From Calonectria ilicicola (lineage: Eukaryota > Ascomycota > Sordariomycetes > Hypocreales > Nectriaceae): a stretch of DNA of 64,000 nucleotides. Position numbers and translations under genes: made by a program. Positions 32,672-45,778 of the stretch are shown here, one piece after another. Position 1 is the first letter of the stretch; every line of letters begins with the position of its first letter. The stretch lies in the NCBI GenBank assembly GCA_020809705.1, contig CP085829.1:6200001-6264000 (forward strand), written 5' to 3'. Below the pieces are notes generated by a model. That model was not told the DNA's origin, did not search any database, and saw only the letters and a program-made list of their open reading frames with translations.

Positions 32672-33473
32672 TTATCTACGGTACCACATCCGCGTCACCT
32701 TTGTCCGTGATATTTTCTTTTGCAATTGGAACACGCCATACAACACTGCCTCAGCTGTGGGTGGGCAGCCTGGGATATAAATGTCGACGGGCACGATCCG
32801 ATCCACGCCTCTGACGACACTGTAGCTGTAGTGATAGTACCCGCCGCTGTTTGCACAGCTGCCCATACTGATGACCCATCTCGGCTCTGGCATTTGGTCA
32901 TAGCACTGTCGCAGCGCAGGCCCCATTTTATTGGTCACCGTACCGGCGACGATCATGACATCGGATTGGCGTGGAGAAGCTCGAAAAATGATTCCAAGTC
33001 GGTCTTGGTCGTATCGAGGCATGGATACGTGCATCATCTCGATGGCGCAGCATGCGAGCCCAAAACTTAGTGGCCATAGCGAACCGTTGCGCGCCCAGCT
33101 GACGATTTTATCGGCCGTGGTGCTGTAATTGGCTCTTGTTAGCTCTAATACATGGCATGCAGTATTGAGCCATTGAATGAACATACAAGACGTGATCCAT
33201 CAAACTGAGCGGCTTTACACTAGTTGACAAGGCTCGAGCATGGACCGGGTTGTCGGGCGTGGTACTGTTAGTGTCTCTGGTACGAACATTGCTTCTGTGC
33301 ACTATATTTGGTAGAGACCGAAAGGTTCGAACATCTTCGTGCCGAATATTTCGTAGTAAATTAAGCCCAGGGCGCGGACCTATGAAATGATCAGTTGTGA
33401 GTTAACTGGACATTCAACCTAGACATAGCCGGCGCTGGGAATAGCACGTACCTCGGGATACAAAAGTAGCCAT
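32672..33473 (-). CDS. NDUFS7/PSST-like subunit of mitochondrial complex I, divergent copy
   Basis: Three exons: 33473-33452, 33379-33187, 33122-32672 (introns 72 and 64 bp), 221 aa. The N-terminus ([20 protein letters not shown] and on to about residue 65) is Arg-rich without acids early on, fitting a mitochondrial presequence. The core is the 20-kDa subunit carrying iron-sulfur cluster N2: [52 protein letters not shown] and [13 protein letters not shown]. All four N2 Cys ligands are kept. It differs from the usual fungal protein in the linker before [10 protein letters not shown] (MDHVFTTADKIV for the usual YALTTLD type), in NKMGPALRQ (usually NKMAP), VRGVDR (usually VRGCDR) and [14 protein letters not shown]. 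This suggests a paralogue rather than the housekeeping copy; whether another copy exists cannot be seen here. Confidence 0.85.
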
Positions 33474-34162
33474 GGTATGATATTACAAAGAGAAAAAAGA
33501 AAAAGAGAAATTGTATGGTACTATGAGAATGAATTTGGGATCGAAAGGAGAGTGAGAGGAGATGTTCAGCAATGTAAAGGTCCTTGATGTCAAAAGGCTC
33601 GGATTAAACCCACATGGCGCACCGGGGCCCTCTGGGCTGGGATCCTGGTTCTAATTTGAACCCAAGAGTTGGTTAAAAATTTTCCAACGTCTAAAGTATT
33701 GCGTTGTTTTGGGAGTTATCGATAATTTGGGTGGATTTCGGGTTCCACGTTCAGAACTTGGAACCAGTTTGATGATGTCTACGAGAGTGTCGAGACTTGG
33801 GCAGCTTGGCCATTCGGTGTAATTGGTCCGCAACTTTAACCTCCTTTTTTCTTTTCTTTTTTTCTTGTAATTTAGTGAAGTAGCGCTTTTAAATTCTTGA
33901 TCAAATCAAAAAATTATTGAAAGTTGCATTCATCGCATTCTATTGACACCAAAGCTTGGCTTCCCAGACAGACTGGCTAGGACAATGTTGGCCCGTGAGT
34001 GACGGAATAAGTGGCCCAAATCTCGGAGAAAACCCACATGCGATGGCGTCCTCGAGAGGTCCACGCTTGCTGACCTGACCAGTCACGTGGTGCTCCCAAC
34101 CAGGATGCACGAATCATGAGGCGCCAGTTTTACTTGTGAAATCGGCCAAGCGCGGCAGCAGA
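33474..34162. other. Divergent promoter region
   Basis: 689 bp between the NDUFS7-like start and the transcription factor start. A T/C-rich tract at about 33842-33867. No gene seen. Confidence 0.45.
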
Positions 34163-36071
34163 ATGACTGAACCGAATAAGACTTGCTCTACATGTGGCAG
34201 GCGATTTGCCCGTAGCACGCACCTGCGCAGACACGAGGCCACTCATCAGCAAGCTGGGCATTGTTGTCAGTTCTGTGGCAAGGGTTTCGTGAGACGGGAT
34301 GTTGCCCGTCGCCACGCAAAGGCCTGTGTGAGTAGAACCGAAGGCGACGAAGTCGACACGGCAAAGCGTGGAAGAAAGCCTAGAGCTTGTGATGGATGTG
34401 TTAGCAGCAAGCTAGCCTGCGACAGTCGGATACCTTGTGGGCGGTGCTCAGCCAAAGGGTTGTCATGTACATCCTCCAGGTCGCGCGGCATCCCCAGCGA
34501 ATCGGGTGAGCTCCTCTCCGCCAATAAAACACATACCAAGCCCTCCTTTTTCCTCGCTCTTACCGACCCAACACTGCCGTCTGCAAACGATTTCTTAGCC
34601 ACAGAGGAAGTAGACCCGGCATCCACCCGTTCCACCCAGTGGGATCGAGTCCGTCAAGACCAGCTCGGGGCACACGCCTCTGACCCCAGGCTCTTCTTCT
34701 TGGGATTTGGGGGCGCTTATGAGGACCCACTGATGCCCGGTTGGGAACTACCCGAAGTTTTCGATGGGTTCAATCCGAGCTCTTTCTTGTTTGACATTGA
34801 CAGTAACAGCGGCAACCTCAAGACACGCCTCGACCTGCTGAACTTGCAACTAAAACAGATAAATGAAAGCAACGAAACAGGTACTTGTTTACCTACACAA
34901 AGCACCACTTATGATGGCTTTTTGACCGAGGCCAATGTTCTCCAATGTGCATCAGCCTTCTTCCGCTGCTGGCATCACCAATGGCCCATGGTTCATTGGC
35001 CCTCTTTCGATTTAGACAAAGCAACATTGCCTTTATTGCTAGCCATTGCTCTCACTGGCGCAGCTTTCACACCACCTGGCGATTTCAGGTATGAGTACCA
35101 CCTCTTGCCGCGAGCATGTTATGAGACGGCGGAAGTGTACATTTTCAAGCAACTCGAAATATTTTCTCTGCCAGGTCAACCCTGTTCAAATATGAGCGAC
35201 GCGATCCAAGTATGCCAGGCTGCCCTCTTGATAGAGACATTGCAAAGTAGTGTCAATGATGGCATAACCCGCAGTCGAGTAATAACTACTCGACACCCGA
35301 TTCTGATCGCCGCTGTTAGAAGACTCGGGCTCTTCAGCCTCAAACACACATACGACGCGGATAATCTGAACTGGGACCAGTTTATCCAAATTGAGTCCAG
35401 CATCAGGGTTGTTACTTGGACCTTCCTCGCTGATACATTAATGACCACATTTTGTAGCTACCCTCCTTCAATCTCTGTTTGGGAAATGACCGGAGATCTT
35501 CCTTGCGATGATAAGCTATGGGATGCTACTAATGAGGCTGAATTCAAGAGTGAATGGTTTTCTCAAGCATCTGTCCGTCAGCCGCTGTCGGTTCGGCAAA
35601 TAATCACAGAACTCATGGCCGACGAGTGGCCAGCAATATTACCGGCCTGTTACAGTAGGCTCAATGTTAATCATCTCTACACTGTGATATGGGGTAAGTT
35701 TTGTTTCTATTATTTATTAAAATTTGAAGGTTGAATTTTGACTGACTTTGTTCAATCCAGCTTTACAACCGAACATTTTTGCATTGAGGACTATGGCACT
35801 GCCCATCTCATACAAGGTCATTTTGGTACGGGCGGTCCAGCGATGGATTGGACTATGGAGAGATGTGATTAAATCTCTGACTCCGTCACAATGCCGGAAG
35901 GTTACTGGATCTCTCTACGCATCGGAATTGGCGTGGCTTACCTTGAAAATACTTGGCGTTACAGGGACCGAGGAAGCAAACCGCTGGCGTTATTTCCAGG
36001 TTATTTCATCGGAGGATACTGCAAATCTGCATGAGTTCATTAAAGCAAATTTGCCTGTTGAAGAGATATAG
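34163..36071 (+). CDS. C2H2 plus Zn2Cys6 transcription factor with fungal-specific TF domain
   Basis: Two exons, 34163-35693 and 35761-36071 (67-bp intron GTAAGT...CAG), 613 aa from MTEPNKTC; an upstream in-frame extension has only a GTG start. The N-terminus has a C2H2 finger (CSTCGRRFARSTHLRRHEATH), a second finger of C2HC form ending RRHAKAC, then a Gal4-type cluster at residues about 75-101 with spacing C-x2-C-x6-C-x5-C-x2-C-x6-C. The middle region (residues about 220-500) resembles the fungal-specific TF domain, with PMVHWPSFDLDKATLPLLLA and the helical blocks after it. Mixed C2H2/Zn2Cys6 regulators are typical of filamentous ascomycetes, often controlling metabolism. Divergent from the NDUFS7-like gene, so it may regulate this neighbourhood. 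Confidence 0.87.
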
Positions 36072-36542
36072 ATCCACAGAAAAGGGAGTGTCTATGGCAA
36101 TTCTCAAGGATCGGATCAGAGTCTTTTGCGCTCGTTGCCTATGAACTGGCTGATATCTGCTGCTGCCTCTGAGAAGAGGGTCTGGTGCTGCTATTTTTGG
36201 AACATATTTTCCTCTTTGTGGAGGATTTCCGCATGCATGGGGTAGTGTCCAACTATTCGCTGGGTAATCACGGATTGCAACGTTCCGGCTGATTATCGGG
36301 GCCGCAATACGATCATTGTCCACGCTAAATTAAGGGGGAAGCTCTTCCCTGGCAATCAATCCAGATCCTTGTTGTTTCCTGGTGGGTGCCTAATGAGCTA
36401 GTTTGACCCAAAATTGGCAGTTAAAGTCATTGAAAGGCGCGTTTTGTTTGCGGCTTTGTGATAGTGGTTACAGCGTATCTCCCTGGCCTATCCAATGATG
36501 GTATTTCTTGCTCGGGTTTGATAGATCTCTAGTAAATCTACC
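36072..36542. other. Intergenic region, no gene seen
   Basis: 471 bp between the transcription factor and MCD4. No motif beyond ordinary promoter-like sequence. Confidence 0.45.
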
Positions 36543-39500
36543 ATGGCGATGGGTACTCCACTCTTGAAGTTCATGGCAATAGCCATGGTCTTCCACCTTG
36601 TGTACATTTATTCCATTTTTGATATATATTTTGTCAGTCCCATTGTCACGGGGATGCCCCTTGTCCCCATAGAACGGCCCCCAGGAACCAAAGCTCCCGC
36701 CGATCGCCTCGTCCTGTTTGTCGGCAAGTCCATTGCAGTCGAGTGTAAAAACTGTGGTTGCTAACGCAAATTATTTAGGAGATGGACTACGTGCAGACAA
36801 GGCTTTCCAGGCTGTCCTTGAACCTTATCCTAAGACTGATGAAGATCTGACGCCGCGCTGCCTTGCACCATTTTTACGATCACGAGTGTTACATCACGGG
36901 ACCTTTGGCGTTTCTCACACCAGAGTGCCCACGGAATCGAGACCTGGACACGTGGCGCTTATTGCCGGCCTCTATGAAGATGTTTCTGCCGTTGCGACCG
37001 GTTGGAAGCTAAACCCGGTCAACTTCGATAGCGTCTTTAATAGGAGCAGGCATACTTGGAGCTGGGGCAGCCCTGATATTTTACCCATGTTCGATAAGGG
37101 TGCTACACTTGGTCGGATCGATGCCAATTGTTACGATGCTGAGTTTGAAGACTTCACTAGAGATGCTACTGACCTGGATATTTGGGTTTTTGACCACGTG
37201 AAAGAACTCTTTGCAGCAGCTGAGACGAATAAGACACTTAATGAGGCATTGAAACAGGACAAGGTTGTCTTTTTCTTGCACTTACTGGGACTGGATACTG
37301 CGGGTCACTTTCATCGCCCGTACTCTAAGGAGTATCTCAACAACATAAAAATTGTTGACCAAGGCGTCAAGGAAATTTCTGAGTTGGTCAATAAATTCTA
37401 CGGCGATGAAAGAACGGCATTTGTTTTCACGGCCGACCATGGCATGAGTGATTGGGGAAGCCACGGAGATGGGCACCCGGACAACACTCGCACACCTCTG
37501 ATTGCCTGGGGATCGGGCGTGGCCAAGCCTGTTGTGTACCCAAATTCCATTGCCCCGGGACACAACGAGTATTCGTCCGACTGGAACCTCGAAAACATAA
37601 AGAGGCATGACGTCTCACAGGCAGATATAGCCGCTCTAATGGCCTATTTGATAGGAGTCGAGTTCCCTGCTAATTCCGTCGGAGAATTACCTCTCTCTTA
37701 TCTTTCTGCCAACATAGAGGAAAAGGCCGAAGCACTGCTTACCAATGCGCGAGAGATTCTTGAGATGTACAAAGTCAAAGAGCACCTTAAATTGTCAACC
37801 CAGCTCCGTTACGTCCCATACAAGCCTTTCAGTTCGGGCGATAATGACCCTGATGAGAGAGTACAGGCAGTTCGTGCGTTAATCGACACCGGAAATTTTG
37901 AACAAGCCATTGAAGAAACGACGGTACTGATAAAAACTACACTTGAGGGCCTGAGATACCTCCAAACTTATGATTGGCTCTTCTTGAGGGTGCTTATTAC
38001 AATTGGATACTTCGGTTGGATGGCATATGCCCTGATCAACGTCATTGATCTCCACGTCCTTCAAGTCACTGCGAAGCCTCAGAGATCTTTGGAAGTTACA
38101 GTCTTCTTTTCGTCGGCGCTGGCTGCCATGTACGCCTCATTTATCGCATCTAGCTCGCCATTGACGTATTATGCATATGCTCTGTTTCCTGTGGTTTTCT
38201 GGGAAGAAGTATTTACGCGAAGAGATAGCCTGGCCAAAGGACGAGCAGCGCTTTTTGCAGACATTAAATCACGGAAGGATGTCTTGATCGTCGCTCTGAG
38301 CGCTATTATATACTTGGGAGGTCTTGAATCTTTGGTAAGTTCATCATTCTGCATAAGTTGTCCCTAGTGTTAATTCCGTACGACTAGGCACTTGGATACA
38401 CACACCGCGAGGTTTTCACTGTACTTTTCTGCCTCGGAGCCTTCTACCCGTTGGGTCTTGGCATTCCATTCATTCAGAGGCACACTGCTCTCGCAACGAC
38501 CTGGTTTGCTTCATGCATGATAATGAGCATTTTTACCCTCCTTCCCGCGAATAAGGTTGAGAATATCACTTTGATGTGAGTAATCAAAAAGAGAGGGAAT
38601 CGGACGTTACTAACACTGATAGTGTATTTTCGGGGCTTTCTATGGTAGCCATTGGTTACCTATTTTTCGAGGGATGCATAATGGAATATTTTGTTGCAGA
38701 CGCACCCAAAGTACAGGGGAAACAGAACTACATATCAAGGTCCTTGATTGCCATCCAGGTGAGATCGAAACTTCACGTTCATTAGAGCTAGCTAACCAAC
38801 AATTAGTCTGGTTTGATCTTACTCTCGGTGATTGTCACACGCTCCAGTGCCCTCTCCCTGCAGACAAAGGAAGGCCTGTCTCGTAGGAACCAGGTGCTTG
38901 GGTGGCTAACGTTGATCATCCCTTTGTTTATGCCATTGGCACACAGAATCCAACCCAACAGCAACTACTTGCACAGATTAATGGTCATATTCCTGACCTT
39001 TGCACCAACCTTTGTGATTCTCACGATATCTTACGAAGGCCCTTTCTATGTCGTGTATCACATAACACTACTTGCATGGATTGAACTAGAACATTGCAGT
39101 CAAAATTTTACAGACGCTCAAGCAAACAAGCCCCATAAATCCAAGAAATCAAAATCCGACACAAAGACAAAGGCGGTGTCTCAATATCGGCCACTAAAAT
39201 TATCCGACGCTCGTGTGGCACTTTTTTTCTTTGTTTTCTTGCACTCGGCTTTTTTCAGTACGGGCAACATCGCATCAATTTCGTCCTTCAGCTTAGAAAG
39301 CGTTTGCCGACTTATTCCAGTGTTCAGCCCTTTCTCCCAAACGGCCCTGCTCGTATTCAAGTTGACGATACCTTTTATCTTGTTATCGGCAAATCTTGGC
39401 GTTCTTAACAAGCGCTTAGGTGTAGCGCCGTCAGCACTGTGTATGGTTGTTATGGTAATCAGTGATCTGCTAACTCTTCACTTTTTCTGGGTGGTGAAGG

Positions 39501-39655
39501 ATGAAGGATCCTGGCTAGAGATTGGTTCATCAATTTGTCACTTTGCGTTGGCCAGTCTGTTGTGCGTGTTGGTTGCTGGTTTGGAGGGCGTGAGTGCAAT
39601 TCTAATTTCCGGCGTAGAAGTCAATCATGGGTCAGCCGAGAAATCCTCTGCTTAG
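36543..39655 (+). CDS. mcd4: GPI ethanolamine phosphate transferase 1 (MCD4/PIG-N)
   Basis: Five exons: 36543-36723, 36779-38334, 38388-38575, 38623-38758, 38807-39655; 969 aa, slightly longer than yeast Mcd4 (919). It adds phosphoethanolamine to the first mannose of the GPI precursor in the ER lumen. N-terminal TM anchor (LLKFMAIAMVFHLVYIYSIF), FDIYFVSPIVTGM, then the alkaline-phosphatase-like catalytic domain: VGDGLRADKAF (metal-binding Asp), HTRVPTESRPGHVALIAGLY (nucleophile Thr), FLHLLGLDTAGHFHRP and FTADHGMSDWGSHGDG. The C-terminal half has about a dozen TM segments (PigN domain). The first intron (36724-36778) appears to use a GC donor (GGCAAGT...TTTAG), needed to keep VGDGLRAD. The stop codon is only 23 bp before the target-site duplication of the transposon nest. 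Confidence 0.93.
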
Positions 39656-39859
39656 GTTCACGAGATGAGAATGAATATTATCATAAAGAGTCTTGCTGCA
39701 CGCACACATACATTTTGCTAGGTGCACACATCAAACTATTTAGCTAGGGATTTTCTGGAAAACCCTAAGACATCCAAAGAAAATACTAAAGGCCTAATTG
39801 ATTTTATCATAAGTTTAGAAATATATCTAAAATTATTTATTTCATTCTTATTTATTTCT

Positions 39860-40034
39860 TATCACACTTTGGTCATTGGGTCATAACGAGAGATTAAAAG
39901 AGCCTTAATTCCTATGAAATAAAGAGCAGTCAACTATATGTTTTATAGCTAGATCTAGCCCCAATTGGCTGTGGGGCTGCGACAATGTATTAAGGCTGTG
40001 AGACTATTGAGGCTAGCTACAATTAGTCTCCATA
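39860..40034 (-). repeat. 3' LTR of the Copia element, heavily transition-mutated
   Basis: 175 bp, same orientation as 61470-61644. The differences noted are C-to-T or G-to-A, for example GCATTGAGGCCGTGAGGCC in the other copy against GTATTAAGGCTGTGAGACT here. Confidence 0.8.
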
Positions 40035-43000
40035 TACCCTTTATTTTATAGTTTATTGTTATGAATTATTAAATATTATAAATAGTTTTATTTTTATTAT
40101 TATAATTTTATATAAATAAATATAATAATTAAAATTATTTTTAAAATAATATTTTAAAAGTAATTATAAAATTATACTTTTTAAAGTATAAGAAACTTGA
40201 TTTTAAGTAATATTTATAATTTAATATAATTAAAGTTTATAAATATTATAATTTTTTATATTTATAATCTTATTTCTTTCTTCCTTATTTATTTTTAACT
40301 TTAATATAATAATCTAAGATTTCTTTCTTTTATTTATAAATATATATAATAGCTTTATTTATACTTATTAATATTATATTCTAATCTATTATTACTTATT
40401 TTTAGTATACTATTATTAAAGGATTTAATCTTAAGTTAATATAAACTTCTTTATTATTTATTTTTAAATATATATTTATAAGTATTTTTATATTTATTTT
40501 TTATATTTTATATAATTAATTTATATTTTATAATATATTTAAATTATTAAGTCTAGAACTTTTAGTTCTTAAGCTAAGACTTTAGATTCTTATACTTTAG
40601 ACTTTTCTTTTTATACTTAATCTTTAGCTTCTAGTATTTTAAGAGTACTATTTAACCTATTTTATAAGAATTATTTATATTTTATTATTATTAAAAAAAG
40701 CTAATTTAAGAATTATTATATAGTAGAAGGATATTTTAAATATTATATTACTTATAAAGTAAATAATTATTAATATTATCTTTAATATACTTATATTAAT
40801 TAATTTTATATTTTATTATTAATTTATAAATAATTATTAAATATTTATACTTTTAATATATTATTTTATTATTATTTTAAATAATAAAAAATATTAAATA
40901 AATAAGTATTATTTAATTTATTTAAAGCTTTATATTAATTAATTATATAAATAATAATTTATATAAAATATATTTTTTATTTATTTATAAAAATCTTAAA
41001 TAAAAGTTTTAAGCTTTTTAAATAAAGTATTAATAAGGTAATTATTTAAAAAATAAGTAAAGGAAAGTCTTAAAATATTATTAATAATTTAGAGGAATAA
41101 TATTTATATACTTATATTTTACTTAATAAATTTATAAATATTACTATTATTTAAAGTATATTTAAAGAATAATATAATATATAGTTTAATAATTTTAAAT
41201 ATTACTTAAAAAAGAGTTAAAATAAGCTTAATTTAGTAAATTATTTTTTTTATATATTACTTTTATTTTATTTAATTAAGATTTATTATATTTAATAATA
41301 CTTAAAATTACTTAAAGTATTATTATAATAGTACTTTGGTAAGCCTATTAGCAGGCATTTATCTTATTTCTAGATAAATTATCTTAAAGGAGCCTTTTTT
41401 ATACTTTTAATATAATTATATATTTATAATATTAATATATTATAATTAGATTATTATTTAGCTATCTTTTTTAATAATAAGTTATATAATTTAGAGATTA
41501 TTATATTATAAGTTTTAATCTGCCTTTAAATTAAAATATATTTTATTAAAAAGGTGTTTTAGGCCAATTATTTCCTTTATAGTATATTCTAAAGTAAGTA
41601 TTTCTATCTTTATTGTTAATATGGTTATAATAGCTTAGTGGGTGGCCTTCTATATGATTAATCTATTAAATAGGCTTATTATATAGCCTTATAAAGACCT
41701 TTGTATTTTAGGGTTATTAGTAAAAGAGATATTGCTAGCAATTATTATAGCTTATAATTCATTGCTTTAATTGTATTAAATTATAAGGCCTTATATTATA
41801 AAAAGATATTAAATAGCTTAATTAGTAATATTTTAGTGCTCCTAATTTAGGTTAGTGAGAAAATAAGATAATGATAATATTATAAATATAAGGTCCAGTT
41901 TAATTATTATTATTATATATAGTAGGGAATTAATTTTTTTTAATATATCTTTATTTCCTATATAATTACTTAATCTTATCTTTTAGCTAGCTCTATTATT
42001 AAAATTAGTATATTAAGGTAAATATTTATAATATCTAATTTAAATTTTATAATTATTTTCTTAATATATAAATTATAAGATAGATATATCTTATATTTTA
42101 TATAATCTTAAATTATCTTTATATTTAAAAATTATTATATATTATCTTTATCTAAGGTCTTATATATTTTCTTAATACCTTTTATTATTTTTAATATTAT
42201 AAATATATTATTTCTATAATATAATATTAAAATATTATTTATAAAGAATATAATAAATATATTATAAGCTTTAATATAAAATAGATAAGGCTCTTTTAAG
42301 CTAGCTTCTATTCCTAACTTCTTAAAAATTAAAGTAAACTTATTAAATTACAACTAAGGTAAGTCTTTAAGATTATATAAAGCTCAATCTAGCTTTATAT
42401 ACTTATTTAATTACTTAAATCTATCTAATAATTTATATATAATTAGTATATTATTTTTATTTTTTATTATATTAATAAAGGTATTAATAATATTAAATTA
42501 CTTAATTTTTAAATTAAATTAAGTAATTAAAATAATAATTATATAGAATAATTATATTATAAATATTATAGTATATATACTTTTAATTATAGAGCTTTTT
42601 TATAAGTTATTTTAAATATATAATCTTACTTTATATTATTTAAGATATCTATTTTAATTAAATTTATAAATAAAGATCTATTTAAGTAATAGTAATTTAA
42701 TTTATATTTTTATATATTTTATTTCTCTTTATATTCCCTTTTTAATTAAGATTCTAATTTTTTAATATATTATTTAAATAAATAACTTATTTAATAGATA
42801 TTTTATTATCTCTCTCTAATTTTATAAAAACTTAAAAAGATTATCTTAATATAACTTAAGGCAATTTAGTACTATATTAATCCAAGTAGCTTTCTTTTAC
42901 TTTATTATTCTTATAAATATTATAAATATAATTTAAATACTTTTAAAATTTATATAATTTATTTTATAATAATTAATTATAAAAAAATTTAATATTAAAT

Positions 43001-43887
43001 CTTTATTATAATCTTATTATATTAAAATCCTTTAATTCTATTTTATATTACTTTTTTAAATTTAATAATAATATATTTATATATTTATAAATATTTAAAT
43101 AATTAATTAATCTTATTTTTAACCTCTATCTCTTCTATATATAAATCCTAACTCTTATTTCTAACTTTATAATATATTAATATTAATAATAATTATAAAT
43201 TTTAATAGCTTAGATAGTAGTATAGCTACTACTTTCTTTACTATCTTATTTATTAGTTAGTTTATTGCTTACTTTAATTATTCTAGTTACTTATTTATTA
43301 TCTTAGGTATATATACCTTTAAGCTTATAAACTATTCTATTAATAATTAATCTATTATATTTATCTTTATTTATTATACTTAATCTATACTTTATTAAAC
43401 TTTTATTATACTTTTTAAATATATATTTTTTAATTTTAAAGTTTATTTTAATATTTAAAATCTTATAAATATTTAATTAAATATATACTTAATATCTTTT
43501 ATTATACTTTAAATAATTATTTCTATACTTATAAATACCTTTATCTTTAAATTTAAATCTATAAATATTAATCCTTATAAAGATCTCTTATATATTACCT
43601 TATTATTAATTTTCTTTTTAATTTAAAGAGCTTAATCTTTAAATTAAATAACTATATACTTAATTAAACTTAGCTTATTTAGTTTATAATTAATATACTT
43701 ATTAAATTATATATTTTAAGTTATAATAACCTTTATAAGTTAAAATATCCATATATAATATATATTATAAGCTATATATCCTACTAAATACCCTATATAG
43801 CCTCTAAAGCTAACTTTTATATCTCTCTTTTATTAGCCTAATACCCTACCTCTAACTAAAGAATAAATATAACAACTATATACATAT

Positions 43888-44381
43888 TGTAAGGATCCGT
43901 ACTTCCCATTACGTCAATTAGCCCGTCAGGCCAAAAGATAAGTCAATAATCGCAATGCTTGCAATTACAGGTACGGATAACAGCTATTAAATAGGGTCTC
44001 GTGCGCCCGGTTGCACAGGTCGTAACACGATGTCTCCCTCCAATGGGCATGCCCTCAGGCCCTATTGCCTCTCATTGGTTCACTGCGCTGATAAGGATAA
44101 CCAAGCCTTATCATCTTGCGCCACACATAGCTGCCTTACCCCAACTAGCCACAGCGGGGCCTAGTTTGAGCCGGCGTTGAATTCCTTGTCAAAGCGTGTG
44201 ACCCTGGAATCGAACTCATGACCCACAGTATGCGATTATCGTGTAAGGATCCGTACTTCCCATTACGTCAATTAGCCCGTCAGGCCAAAAGATAAGTCAA
44301 TAATCGCAATGCTTGCAATTACAGGTACGGATAACAGCTATTAAATAGGGTCTCGTGCGCCCGGTTGCACAGGTCGTAACA
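43888..44381 (-). mobile_element. TRIM-type mini LTR element, copy A
   Basis: 494 bp: LTRs 43888-44027 and 44242-44381 (140 bp, identical by eye), internal part 214 bp, TSD CATAT on both sides. A purine-rich tract next to the left LTR (GGAGGGAGACATCG on the minus strand) marks the 3' end, so it is oriented leftward. No coding capacity. It sits unmutated in RIP-like Copia DNA, so it arrived after the mutation. Confidence 0.85.
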
Positions 44382-45778
44382 CATATATACCATTCTAATT
44401 AAGCCTTAAGTTAACTATAAGCTCTCTTATTAGTAAAGGAGTATAATATTTAAACTATATATCTAATTTCTTAAGTAAGAATATTTAATTTCTTATTTTT
44501 AAAGGTAATATATTAAATAAGTATATAATTATTCTAATGCTCTTTAGCTATAGTTTTATTAGAAGCTTTACTTTATTAAGTATTATATTAAACTTATTTA
44601 TTATTTCTTAATCTATATATTTAATAATATTATTTAGCTTATAAGTCTTTAATAAAAAGAGCTTTAAATCTATACTTTATTTATATATTTATTTTTAATA
44701 TTTAATTAGATTTTTAATTATAATAATAATAATCTTATTATTATATTTAATAATATATATTAAGAGATTAAATTACCTCTTAATCTAGCTCTTAAACTAA
44801 AATAATTTATTAAATATAATAATTCCTTATTTATTAATAATAGATTATATATAAAATATACCACTATATTCATTTTTTATAATTAAAAGCTAATTAAAGC
44901 CATTATATCCTCTAAAGTAATCTTATAAGTCTTAATAAATATACTAAAATAGCCTTAGTGAACAATAGTCTAACTACTTATATAATATAATCTATTTTAT
45001 ATATATTCAAGTATAAGTCTTATAGTCTATTCTTATAGTTCCTTTGATTTACATATTACAACCCCTTCTTACTAGCTCTCTTAGTGCTATAGCTTTAAGG
45101 TACCTTATTTATTTATATTATAGCTTCTTAATATCCTTCTTTAGCTTTAGAGGGTCCTTTAAAGGTTTAAATTGATAAGTAAAGCTTTATTTTCTATTTT
45201 CTAATATAATAATAATTAACTAAATGCTTATATTATTAATTAAAATTATATTATTAAGTATTAATTAGTTTAATAAATAGATAGAAATTGGCTTATATTA
45301 AAGAATTATTATATTATATATATATTTATACTTAATTAAAAAGATACTTTACTTTAAGCTTCTAAAATACAAAAAGTAATTAAAGTTATAATATTAAACT
45401 TCAATCTCCCTTAAATAAGCTTTTAATATAATATTAATATAAAATCCTTCTATTATAATAATATTATTAAGCTCTAGATCAACTATATAAATACCAATTA
45501 AGTCTTTAAATAGGTTCTTTAGTATATATTTATCTTTTTTTATAATTAGAAATTAGCTCAAGCTTGCCTCTATATAGCCTCCTTTTTCTAATACAAAAGA
45601 TCCTTCTATAAGTTATTTTTTTAAGTTAACTAAATAAATAGCGCTATAATTATTAACCAATTGTTATGACCCATGACACGCCTAGGCGGTCTACGACGGC
45701 AGAACTAACACCTACCTACCCTATAGCCCCACACCAACCAATAAGGAAGCGCTCACTCGCGATCACCCATAATGTTGG

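Noticed and set aside
30099..36071. Complete secondary-metabolite gene cluster
   Set aside because: Only an O-methyltransferase and a regulator fit; no PKS, NRPS, terpene cyclase, P450 or transporter is present.
40035..45661. Mitochondrial DNA insertion or centromeric AT-rich DNA
   Set aside because: Recognisable Copia reverse transcriptase and RNase H traces with stop codons at Trp/Arg/Gln positions, and LTRs with a TSD, explain the AT richness as RIP-like decay of one element.
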